Assembly: GCA_945879145.1 (NCBI GenBank)
Contig: CAMCUZ010000023.1
Location: 1 to 32,553 of the forward strand
DNA from: an uncultured Mediterranea sp.
GTDB taxonomy: Bacteria > Bacteroidota > Bacteroidia > Bacteroidales > Bacteroidaceae
Length of the DNA stretch: 32,553 nt
Reading direction: 5' to 3'
The translations under genes and the position numbers were made by a program. Below the pieces are notes generated by a model. It had not been told where the DNA came from and searched no databases. It worked only from the letters and a program-made list of their open reading frames with translations. Position 1 is the stretch's first letter; each line of letters starts with the position of its first letter. This document shows positions 1 through 7,088 of the stretch, one piece after another.

Positions 1-759
1 GAGGGCGAAGCAGCCCACTACTGTCCCAACCAAGCAGCATGTCCGCCACAAATCAAAGGACGCATCGAGCACTTCATCAGCCGGAAGGCCATGAACATTG
101 ATGGCCTTGGCCCGGAGACAGTCGATCTCTTCTATCAGCAAGGCATGATTCATGATGCCGCCGATCTGTACTCTCTCACCGTCGTTGACATCAAGCGGCT
201 GGAGCGCATGGGTGAGAAATCTGCACTCCATATTCTTGATAGCTTGGAGAAGAGTAAGCAGGTACCCTTTGAGCGGACGCTGTTTGCCCTGGGCATCCGA
301 TTCGTAGGCGAAACGGTAGCTAAGAAACTAGCCAAAGCCTTTTCGTCCATTGAGGAGTTAGAGCAAGCCGACTTCCAGAAACTGATAAACGTCGATGAAA
401 TCGGCGAAAAAATTGCAAATAGCATCCTGCAGTTCTTCGCCGATGAAAAAAATCGCCAACTCGTTGAACGTCTGAAGAGCATTGGATTGCAATTTACTCG
501 CCAAGCCAAAGAGGAAATAGAGGGTAGCGACAAACTCAAAGGACTCTCCATCGTAATCAGCGGAGTCTTTGCAGCACATTCGCGCGACGAGTACAAGGCG
601 CTGATAGAGCAGCATGGAGGTAAGAACGTGGGCAGCATATCAGGAAAGACCAGTTTTGTACTGGCTGGAGAGAATATGGGTCCCTCCAAATTAGAGAAAG
701 CGCAGAAATTGGGGATACGAATTGTGAGCGAAAAGGAGTTTTTGGAAATGTTATTCTAA
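1..759 (+). CDS. ligA: NAD-dependent DNA ligase LigA, C-terminal part
   Basis: The reading frame is open from base 1, so the gene begins outside the window; 252 residues and the stop are present. NAD-dependent ligase seals nicks in replication and repair using NAD+. Visible here are the end of the four-cysteine zinc finger (HYCPN..ACP at residues 7-15), a run of helix-hairpin-helix repeats (about residues 25-165, with NIDGLG, LGIRFVG and DEIGEKIA typical of HhH turns), and a C-terminal BRCT domain (about 175-252, with GLSIVISG and the GGK turn). The adenylation and OB domains are missing only because of the window edge. The internal ATG at 91 is not the start. dapA follows on the same strand but has its own promoter-like box. 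Confidence 0.96.
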   Translation, partial: EGEAAHYCPNQAACPPQIKGRIEHFISRKAMNIDGLGPETVDLFYQQGMIHDAADLYSLTVVDIKRLERMGEKSALHILDSLEKSKQVPFERTLFALGIRFVGETVAKKLAKAFSSIEELEQADFQKLINVDEIGEKIANSILQFFADEKNRQLVERLKSIGLQFTRQAKEEIEGSDKLKGLSIVISGVFAAHSRDEYKALIEQHGGKNVGSISGKTSFVLAGENMGPSKLEKAQKLGIRIVSEKEFLEMLF

Positions 760-820
760 TAAATCGTGCCTTTTTATCCTTTTTATGGGTACTATTAGAT
801 AGAATAATCAAAAAAATAGC

Positions 821-828
821 TACTTTTG
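821..828 (+). promoter_or_regulatory. dapA promoter, -7 box
   Basis: TACTTTTG matches the Bacteroidetes -7 consensus TAnnTTTG and lies 39 bases before the dapA ATG. No clear TTTG -33 element is seen at the usual spacing. Placing the promoter here argues against the upstream TTG at 826 as a start codon, since it falls inside the box. Confidence 0.65.
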
Positions 829-867
829 CACCCAATTAACAAGAATACGGTAATCAATATTACATTC

Positions 868-1761
868 ATGATACAAACAAGATTGAAAGGAATGGGGGTT
901 GCTTTAATCACTCCTTTTAAAGAAGACGAAAGTGTGGATTATGATGCGCTACTGAAATTGGTGGACCATCTGCTGAAAAACAATGCAGATTTTCTGTGTG
1001 TACTGGGCACGACTGCCGAGACACCTACCTTGACCGATGAGGAAAAGAAGAAAATCAAAAAACTGGTTATTGAGCGGGTCAACGGGCGCGTACCTATCCT
1101 CCTTGGGGTAGGTGGTAACAACACACGGGCTGTGATTGAAACCTTAAAGAATGACGATTTTACCGGAGTAGATGCTATACTCTCCGTTGTTCCTTATTAT
1201 AATAAGCCATCGCAAGAGGGCATCTATCAACACTATAAAGCCATCGCACAGGCCACCGAACTGCCTATCGTGCTTTATAATGTGCCTGGACGTACGGGGG
1301 TCAACATGAAAGCGGAAACCACGCTGCGCATAGCTCGTGACTTCAAGAACGTAATTGCCATCAAGGAGGCATCGGGCGACATTACACAGATGGATGACAT
1401 CATCAAAAACAAACCGGCCAACTTTGATGTTATATCGGGCGATGACGGCATTACCTTCCCCTTGATTACACTGGGTGCCGTAGGTATCATTTCGGTTATT
1501 GGCAACGCTTTTCCTCGAGAGTTCAGTCGCATGGTGCGTCTGGCTCTAATGGGCGACTATGCCAATGCATTGACTATCCACCACAAGTTTGCTGAGCTCT
1601 TCAAATTACTCTTTGTGGATGGCAACCCTGCAGGTGTAAAGGCCATGCTCCATGCTATGGGAATGATTGAAAACAAACTGCGTCTGCCGCTGGTTCCGAC
1701 ACGCATCACCACCTTTGAAGCGATGCGCAAAATCTTGGATGAGCTGCACATCAAATGTTAA
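868..1761 (+). CDS. dapA: 4-hydroxy-tetrahydrodipicolinate synthase
   Basis: DapA condenses pyruvate with aspartate semialdehyde, the first committed step to diaminopimelate and lysine, in the cytoplasm. The 297-residue length is normal for this TIM-barrel family. Key residues are visible: the GTT motif (47-49), PYYN (109-112, with the tyrosine of the proton relay), YNVPGRTG (137-144, tyrosine and substrate-binding arginine), and the Schiff-base lysine 166 in IKEASG. I chose the ATG at 868 (MIQTRLKG) because the protein family starts about there and the longer frame begins with a TTG inside the promoter box. A strong terminator follows at 1811-1857. Diaminopimelate also feeds peptidoglycan synthesis, so the gene is likely essential. 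Confidence 0.96.
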   Translation: MIQTRLKGMGVALITPFKEDESVDYDALLKLVDHLLKNNADFLCVLGTTAETPTLTDEEKKKIKKLVIERVNGRVPILLGVGGNNTRAVIETLKNDDFTGVDAILSVVPYYNKPSQEGIYQHYKAIAQATELPIVLYNVPGRTGVNMKAETTLRIARDFKNVIAIKEASGDITQMDDIIKNKPANFDVISGDDGITFPLITLGAVGIISVIGNAFPREFSRMVRLALMGDYANALTIHHKFAELFKLLFVDGNPAGVKAMLHAMGMIENKLRLPLVPTRITTFEAMRKILDELHIKC

Positions 1762-1810
1762 TCATAAATTGACTACTCTGTAGTTGAAATCATCGATTTC
1801 ATCGAGTTTT

Positions 1811-1857
1811 AGCATATAAGGGTGTCTGATTTTATTCAGACACCCTTATATGCTTTT
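1811..1857 (+). terminator. Rho-independent terminator of dapA
   Basis: A perfect 19-bp stem (arms 1811-1829 and 1836-1854) with a 6-base loop is followed by a short T run. It lies 50 bases after the dapA stop codon. The lack of a T tract on the other strand suggests it works mainly on the plus strand. Confidence 0.85.
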
Positions 1858-1953
1858 CCGACCCTACAGTGTCGGTTTTCACATTTGAATGAATCGGTGT
1901 GCTTGTTGTAGGATTTGCACCCGCTAGACATTACTCACGCCGAGCATACATAC

Positions 1954-1987
1954 AAAAAAGAGGTTGCCTATGAAAAGCAACCTCTTT
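1954..1987 (-). terminator. Terminator of the tRNA-Arg pair
   Basis: On the minus strand an 11-bp perfect stem (arms 1977-1987 and 1957-1967) with a 9-base loop runs into six T residues. It begins 4 bases after the 3' end of the second tRNA, so it closes the two-tRNA transcript. Confidence 0.85.
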
Positions 1988-1990
1988 CAG

Positions 1991-2064
1991 TGATCGCGAC
2001 AGGATTCAAACCTGTAACCGGCTGATCCGTAGTCAGCTACTCTATTCAGTTGAGCTACGCGACC
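1991..2064 (-). tRNA. tRNA-Arg(ACG), downstream copy
   Basis: Read on the minus strand, 74 bases fold as a cloverleaf: acceptor arm GGTCGCG/CGCGATC with one G-U pair, D stem GCTC/GAGT, anticodon stem GCTGA/TCAGC enclosing CTACGGA (anticodon ACG), and T arm ACAGG/CCTGT with loop TTTGAAT. The discriminator is A and CCA is not encoded, as usual in Bacteroidetes. The ACG anticodon needs deamination to inosine to read CGN codons. The D loop has A at positions 15 and 19 and the T side has T at 48 and 56, in place of the usual G15-C48 and G19-C56 pairs. Confidence 0.95.
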
Positions 2065-2074
2065 GTTAAACTTG

Positions 2075-2148
2075 TGACTCCTATAGGATTCAAACCTATA
2101 ACCTTTTGATCCGTAGTCAAATGCTCTATTCAGTTGAGCTAAGGAGCC
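2075..2148 (-). tRNA. tRNA-Arg(ACG), upstream copy
   Basis: This 74-base cloverleaf on the minus strand has acceptor GGCTCCT/AGGAGTC, D stem GCTC/GAGC, anticodon stem TTTGA/TCAAA enclosing CTACGGA (ACG), and T arm ATAGG/CCTAT with loop TTTGAAT. Ten bases separate it from the second copy. The two share the D loop, the anticodon loop and the T loop exactly but differ in every stem, so they are isodecoders rather than a recent duplication. It carries the same A15/T48 and A19/T56 changes. CCA is not encoded. Confidence 0.95.
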
Positions 2149-2166
2149 GTATCGTTTTAACGGGTG

Positions 2167-2197
2167 CAAAGATACGGACTATTTTTGAATCTGCAAA
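2167..2197 (-). promoter_or_regulatory. Promoter of the tRNA-Arg pair
   Basis: On the minus strand TTTG (2194-2197) is followed after 19 bases by TATCTTTG (2167-2174), matching both Bacteroidetes sigma elements at the usual spacing. It lies just upstream of the first tRNA and is the best-formed promoter in the window. Confidence 0.8.
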
Positions 2198-2225
2198 CTT
2201 TTCGGGGACTTTTTTTCAAAAAAAA

Positions 2226-4550
2226 TCATTCAATGAAACGGTAGTTAAACAACTGCCACCCGATGGTCAAACCCACATTCCATTCCTTACGTGGTGAACT
2301 ATAGTGATTTAGATAGGCTGATATCGCCCCAAACGGTACCTTGCAGACGAATGAAATTTCACCTAAATATTCCAGTGTTGAGAAGGCCTTACCATAAATA
2401 GCCTGATTGTTCTCACCTCGTTTAATGGGATAGATGGGCATGAAGCCGTAAAACTCTGTACGGAACTGAAACATGTCATTCATCACCCAGATGGGTTTAA
2501 TACCAGCTGCCAGGAATTGATTGGCACGAAACGCCTCGTTATACATCAGCTTGCTATGGGGTGTGGGAGAGAATTCACCTGCATGCATTTTTGTAGCCGT
2601 ATAGTTTTTTGAGAAATTCTTCGAAGAGTAGAGGATGTCAGCCTGCCAGCCCAGAGTGAAATGAGGGCTCAGCGCATGATAGGCCTCCTTTGAATAGGAA
2701 ATCTGCAACCACGACTGCCACTCCTTACCTTCAGCAGCACGCTGTGCGTCAGCTATATTGCCTGGTTTGAAGGTCTCATTGCCCCGATAGACCTGCGCAA
2801 TCAGCTTTTCATGATATCCTTGTGTGGCATACTGACGGCTGTTCAACGTACTGCCCCAGATACCTATGGAGCCTCCAAACAGGTTATATACACTGTAATC
2901 CGTACGGTCTTTATCAAAGTCAATGACGTTCGACTGATAGTATTTATCGGTCAATTCACCATATCCAAAGCTGAACTCCGCCCTCTTATTAGCCAGAAAG
3001 GGAACAGAAACCATCAACTTGACGAAACGTTCATCCTTGGAGTTGAAGGAGGGCTTATCATTGCGCGAAAAGAGCTTATCCTTTTTATAATAGTCAAAGG
3101 TGCTGATTGAGGCAATAAAGCGATAGGACGTAGGGATGCGTGTAGGCAGATCGAAGCGAGCCATGACTTGTACATTGTTGTAGATTTTACCAATCTGCCC
3201 ATCCACTACAATCTCCTTGGAGTAGTTATTGAGGTTCTGGTAACCCAGGCCAAGGTAAATCTGATTCGAACTGGTAGTAGATACACTTCCTCCCACCTTG
3301 ACGTTGAAGTTGTTTTCCATCTTCACCTTGAGATGGAGTTCATAGAGTTCGTCACGCGGATTATAGGTGGCGTGAGGGATAATCTCCGAAATCATTTTAT
3401 CAGCCAACAAGCGGAAATAGCCACGCTTAAGTTCTTCATAACCAAATATCTGATCGGGATTATCATGAAACTCCCTACGTATGGAAGCTTGCTGTTGAGC
3501 ATTGGCGCCTACGATGTGAATCTCTCTGAACCGGAAGGGTGGAAGCGATTTGCGATAAGCCTGACGTCGACGGTTGACCTCGGCAAGGGGCACTCGTCTT
3601 GGAATGCGCATCTTGATAGAATCCATCAGTTCCATGGTGCGATGATAACCGTTATCATGCAACTCGTCCAGGCGATCGAAGTCCAGCAAGTTGACATCAT
3701 CATACTTAAAGGTCATCAAGATACCATCCTCCTCGGGTATGGAATAGTCCGTCTTCTGCATCACCATGTTTTCAATCTGGCTCATCAAGTCGTTTTCAGT
3801 AGGTTTGCTGGGGTTGGTAGCTACCACACTGCCAATGATGATCTCCGGATGAAAGTCTTCACGCATGATGTCGGTAGGGAAATTGTTGTAGATGCCGCCG
3901 TCGTAAGCCAGGATGCTGTCTATCTCAATGGGTTTAAACACAAAGGGAAAACTCATCGAAGCACGGACCGCATCGCCTAGGTCTCCATGACGCATCACAA
4001 GCATTTTCTTGTTGTAAACATCTGAAGCAATGCAGCGGAAGGGCACAAAGAGCTGGCTGAAGTCTCCTCCCGAAGCTGCGGTGGATTGAGCAAAGAGCTC
4101 TACAAAGACGATATTCATCTGGATGGGATTGACCACGTTGGTAGGCAAAATCTGAGCTTTAGCTTTGAGCGAATCCTTAAGCGAAAAGCGGATATTGAAG
4201 AATTCTGGTGTAGGACGGTTTTTCTTGAAATAATACTCATACTTTGTTTCTACCTGTCCTGAGTACCAACGCTTAAAGTCGGGAGAGCGAAGCAAATCCT
4301 CCATCTCATCGGGAGTATACCCCATAGCGTAAAGCGAACCGATGATAGCTCCCATAGAGGTGCCGGTAATGTAGTCGATTGGGATGTCGTTTTCTTCCAA
4401 TGCGCGGATAATGCCAATGTGTGTCATACCTTTAGCACCACCACCGCTCAGTACAAGCCCAACCTTTTGGGCTGAAACGGAAAGATGGAGGCCGAGCAGC
4501 AGACCTAAAGTAAGGAGGAGGTATCTGAATAGTAAACGTTGTTTGTTCAT
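2226..4550 (-). CDS. Patatin-like phospholipase with POTRA and outer-membrane barrel
   Basis: A 774-residue protein with a signal peptide (about 1-27), a patatin domain (about 28-320) and a C-terminal membrane barrel (about 415-774), with a POTRA-like linker between (about 340-410). Patatin hallmarks are the oxyanion loop GGGAKG (36-41), nucleophile GTSMG (Ser65) and the DGG motif (217-219), which supplies the catalytic aspartate. The layout is that of type Vd autotransporters (PlpD, FplA), so I infer a lipid hydrolase delivered to or through the outer membrane. The ATG at 4550 is preferred over a TTG six bases upstream. A -7 box lies at 4577-4584. No obvious terminator precedes the tRNA promoter downstream. 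Confidence 0.9.
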   Translation of the reverse strand: MNKQRLLFRYLLLTLGLLLGLHLSVSAQKVGLVLSGGGAKGMTHIGIIRALEENDIPIDYITGTSMGAIIGSLYAMGYTPDEMEDLLRSPDFKRWYSGQVETKYEYYFKKNRPTPEFFNIRFSLKDSLKAKAQILPTNVVNPIQMNIVFVELFAQSTAASGGDFSQLFVPFRCIASDVYNKKMLVMRHGDLGDAVRASMSFPFVFKPIEIDSILAYDGGIYNNFPTDIMREDFHPEIIIGSVVATNPSKPTENDLMSQIENMVMQKTDYSIPEEDGILMTFKYDDVNLLDFDRLDELHDNGYHRTMELMDSIKMRIPRRVPLAEVNRRRQAYRKSLPPFRFREIHIVGANAQQQASIRREFHDNPDQIFGYEELKRGYFRLLADKMISEIIPHATYNPRDELYELHLKVKMENNFNVKVGGSVSTTSSNQIYLGLGYQNLNNYSKEIVVDGQIGKIYNNVQVMARFDLPTRIPTSYRFIASISTFDYYKKDKLFSRNDKPSFNSKDERFVKLMVSVPFLANKRAEFSFGYGELTDKYYQSNVIDFDKDRTDYSVYNLFGGSIGIWGSTLNSRQYATQGYHEKLIAQVYRGNETFKPGNIADAQRAAEGKEWQSWLQISYSKEAYHALSPHFTLGWQADILYSSKNFSKNYTATKMHAGEFSPTPHSKLMYNEAFRANQFLAAGIKPIWVMNDMFQFRTEFYGFMPIYPIKRGENNQAIYGKAFSTLEYLGEISFVCKVPFGAISAYLNHYSSPRKEWNVGLTIGWQLFNYRFIE

Positions 4551-4576
4551 AAGCAAAGGATTTGATGAAACCGGTT

Positions 4577-4584
4577 CAAATATA
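4577..4584 (-). promoter_or_regulatory. Patatin gene promoter, -7 box
   Basis: On the minus strand TATATTTG matches the Bacteroidetes -7 consensus and lies 26 bases before the ATG. A -33 element is not clear. Confidence 0.55.
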
Positions 4585-4711
4585 ATGCTTTTGTTTGAAT
4601 AAAAGCGAGTGTGCTGCTATTTTTATTGAAACATCTTCCAAATCTATCAAATCAGTCCCTACAGGAGATGGAAAACAGAACATATACAGCCAACTTCTAT
4701 ACTATTTGACA

Positions 4712-4799
4712 TTCACGGCTGAGCAGTAAACGATTCACGGCTGAAGAGTAAACTGTTCACGACTGAGCAACAAACTGTTCACGGCTGAAGAGTAAACTA
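4712..4799. repeat. Four tandem 22-bp repeats in an ABAB pattern
   Basis: Units lie at 4712-4733, 4734-4755, 4756-4777 and 4778-4799. All begin TTCACG(G/A)CTGA and end near AAAC. Units 2 and 4 differ only in the last base and carry AGAGTAAAC; units 1 and 3 share GAGCA, so the array looks like a 44-bp pair duplicated once. It sits between the htpG terminator and the patatin promoter. The adjacent unit spacing, with no unique spacers, rules out a CRISPR. Function unknown. Confidence 0.93.
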
Positions 4800-4823
4800 C
4801 ATCATAAAGAAGAAACGGATTGA

Positions 4824-4871
4824 GAAAACAAAAATGCCGGAGAGAATGGCTTATAGCCACTCCTCCGGCAT
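4824..4871 (-). terminator. Terminator of htpG
   Basis: On the minus strand a 9-bp GC-rich outer stem (arms 4863-4871 and 4834-4842), a small internal loop and a 5-bp inner stem (4855-4859 with 4847-4851) are followed by a T-rich tail. It lies 33 bases after the htpG stop codon. Confidence 0.85.
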
Positions 4872-4903
4872 AAATATCACTTGCTATAGGACAATTTGTC
4901 CGT

Positions 4904-6952
4904 TCATCCTATCAGCTCAATGCTGCGCTTAACAAAGCGAGTCAAGGCTTCGCCCTTCAACATTCCATTTTGAAGCAGAGCCAAATCAATCAGCTGGCGT
5001 ACAACGGGCTGATTTCCAGCAAAGGTACTGAGCAAATCATTCTTCTTGTTCTTCAGTTCGTCCCATTGCTTGTCAAGCGACTCCAGTTGATCCTTTTCTG
5101 CAGTAGGAATCTCGTCCTGTTTCTTGCCCTCGTGCTGCTTTCTCAGGTTCTTCCGCTCAGTATCGAGGGTATTCATCTGTACATTCAGACTGGTCAAGTC
5201 ATTGCTGCATGCCTCCTCTTCGTGCTGGAGTACCTCTTTGATCAACTTATGATCGGTGTTGAGCACAAGGTTGAACATGTCGGGCATCTCGCCATAGAAG
5301 CTCATGCCGGCCTGGATATTGGCCATCTCCTTCATGCGTCGCATGTATTCACTCTGGGTTATCATCACAGGAGCAGCCGATTCACCCAAGCTTTGCGCTA
5401 CCACAGTGAATTCGCTCTTGTCGATTGCAGGAACCTGACTCTTGAAGAGGATAGAGAGTTCATCTTGTTTCTCCTGAGCCAAAGTTTGCTTTTCAGCATC
5501 CTCCTTTACAATCAAGCGGTCGATGACGTCGCTATCTACACGCATGAAACGGCACTTCTCCAGTTTCTGCTCCAGCATGCTGACCACGGCTATGTCGAGC
5601 TGACCATCCATCAGCAATACGCTGTAACCCTTGGCTTCAGCAGCATCGATATAGCTATACTGCTCGTCTTTGTTGCTCGCATAGAGATAGATCAGATTAC
5701 CATCCTTATCTGTCTGATTTTCTTTAATCAGTTTCTGATACTCTTCAAAGGTAAAGTGCTTACTGTTTGTATCGGTGAAAAGGGCAAAATCTTTTGCTCT
5801 CTCATAGAAGTCCTCTTGAGTGAGCATGCCGTAGTTTATAAAGATTTTTAAATCATTCCACTTCTCTTCGTACTGGCTGCGATCGTTCTTGAAGATAGAC
5901 TGCAAGCGGTCAGAAACCTTCTTGGTGATATAGGTAGATATCTTCTTGACATTGCTGTCGCTCTGCAGATAGGAGCGCGAAACGTTCAGCGGAATATCGG
6001 GCGAATCGAGTACACCATGCAGCAGAGTGAGGAAGTCGGGCACGATACCTTCTACGGAATCGGTGACATAAACCTGATTGCAGTAGAGTTGTATCTTATT
6101 CTTGTTTAATTCAATATTGCTCTTCACCTTCGGGAAGTAGAGCACACCGGTCAGATGGAATGGATAATCCACGTTCAGATGAATCCAGAAGAGGGGCTCA
6201 TCGCTCATAGGGTAGAGCGAACGATAGAACTCCTTGTAGTCTTCGTCCTTTAGTTCGCTCGGCTTCTTGGTCCAGATGGGAGTGGTTTCGTTGATAATGT
6301 TATCTTCTGCCGTCTCCACCTGCTTGCCATCTTTCCACTCTTTCTTCTTTCCGAAAGCGATAGCTACGGGCAAGAAGCTGCAATACTTCTTCAGAAGCGA
6401 TGAGATGCGGGCCTCTTCGAGGAACTCCTTGCAGTCGTCATCTATATAAAGAATGATGTCGGTACCGCGGTCGGCTTTTTCAGTCTCTTCGAGCGTAAAC
6501 TCGGGACTACCGTCGCAGCTCCACTTCATGGCCTTGGCGTCTTCTTTCCAAGACTTCGTAACAATTTCTACCTTCTTGGCCACCATAAACGCGGAGTAGA
6601 AGCCCAGACCGAAGTGACCGATAATGGCATTGGCATCGTTCTTATACTTCTCCAGGAAGTCATTGGCACCCGAGAAGGCTATCTGATTGATGTATTTATC
6701 AATCTCCTCTGCCGTCAATCCTATACCGCGGTCAGAGACGGTAATGGTCTCTTTATCCAGCGAAACGTGCACCGTCAAGTCGCCCAGCTCACCATTGAAT
6801 TCGCCGATTGACGAAAGCGTCTTCAGCTTCTGTGTAGCATCTACTGCATTGGAAACCAACTCACGAAGGAAGATTTCGTGGTCGCTATAGAGGAATTTCT
6901 TTATCACGGGGAAGATGTTCTCAGTGGTTACCCCAATATTACCTTTTTGCAT
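4904..6952 (-). CDS. htpG: Molecular chaperone HtpG (Hsp90 family)
   Basis: HtpG is the bacterial Hsp90, a cytoplasmic ATP-dependent dimeric chaperone. The N-terminal GHKL ATPase domain (about 1-210) shows the catalytic glutamate in ELVSNAVDA (Glu31, Asn35, Asp38), DRGIGL (74-79) and the lid motif GHFGLGF (112-118). The middle client domain carries the conserved NVSRS segment with its ATP-contacting arginine, and a C-terminal dimerisation domain follows. At 682 residues it is longer than the E. coli protein (624), because of charged insertions in the C-terminal part (about 600-650), a length I recall as usual in Bacteroidales. It is a single-gene unit with its own terminator; no clear TAnnTTTG box was found upstream. 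Confidence 0.97.
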   Translation of the reverse strand: MQKGNIGVTTENIFPVIKKFLYSDHEIFLRELVSNAVDATQKLKTLSSIGEFNGELGDLTVHVSLDKETITVSDRGIGLTAEEIDKYINQIAFSGANDFLEKYKNDANAIIGHFGLGFYSAFMVAKKVEIVTKSWKEDAKAMKWSCDGSPEFTLEETEKADRGTDIILYIDDDCKEFLEEARISSLLKKYCSFLPVAIAFGKKKEWKDGKQVETAEDNIINETTPIWTKKPSELKDEDYKEFYRSLYPMSDEPLFWIHLNVDYPFHLTGVLYFPKVKSNIELNKNKIQLYCNQVYVTDSVEGIVPDFLTLLHGVLDSPDIPLNVSRSYLQSDSNVKKISTYITKKVSDRLQSIFKNDRSQYEEKWNDLKIFINYGMLTQEDFYERAKDFALFTDTNSKHFTFEEYQKLIKENQTDKDGNLIYLYASNKDEQYSYIDAAEAKGYSVLLMDGQLDIAVVSMLEQKLEKCRFMRVDSDVIDRLIVKEDAEKQTLAQEKQDELSILFKSQVPAIDKSEFTVVAQSLGESAAPVMITQSEYMRRMKEMANIQAGMSFYGEMPDMFNLVLNTDHKLIKEVLQHEEEACSNDLTSLNVQMNTLDTERKNLRKQHEGKKQDEIPTAEKDQLESLDKQWDELKNKKNDLLSTFAGNQPVVRQLIDLALLQNGMLKGEALTRFVKRSIELIG

Positions 6953-7023
6953 ATTGTTTGATTGTTTTTTGGTTTTAATTCTTTATTCTTGTTTGGGTAA
7001 TCTCTTACCGAGCAGAGAATAAA

Positions 7024-7056
7024 CAAAAAAAATGCCAGTGCTGAGCGCACTGACAT
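7024..7056 (-). terminator. Terminator of clpC
   Basis: On the minus strand a 10-bp stem with one G-U pair (arms 7047-7056 and 7032-7041) and a 5-base loop is followed directly by a run of T residues (complement of 7024-7031). It starts 33 bases after the clpC stop and isolates clpC from htpG. Confidence 0.88.
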
Positions 7057-7088
7057 TTTGGCATATTTGACAGGATTCATTCCTTGAT

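Larger units (their letters stand above)
4600..4903. other. Intergenic region between htpG and the patatin gene
   Basis: No gene is seen here. The stretch holds a four-unit 22-bp tandem repeat (4712-4799) and the htpG terminator (4824-4871). The remaining bases, about 4600-4711, are AT-rich and show no further structure that I can support. Confidence 0.7.

Noticed and set aside
1987-2169. A 60-codon minus-strand frame covering the tRNA region
   Set aside because: It is the translation of the two tRNA-Arg genes; the repeated LNR.DYGS.GYRFES pattern is the usual false protein made from tRNA sequence.
3168-3980. Plus-strand frame of 270 codons inside the patatin gene
   Set aside because: It overlaps the conserved catalytic and POTRA parts of the patatin gene and shows no domain of its own.
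4712-4799. Tandem repeats as a CRISPR array
   Set aside because: Units follow each other directly with no unique spacers, the unit is only 22 bp, and no cas gene is in the window.
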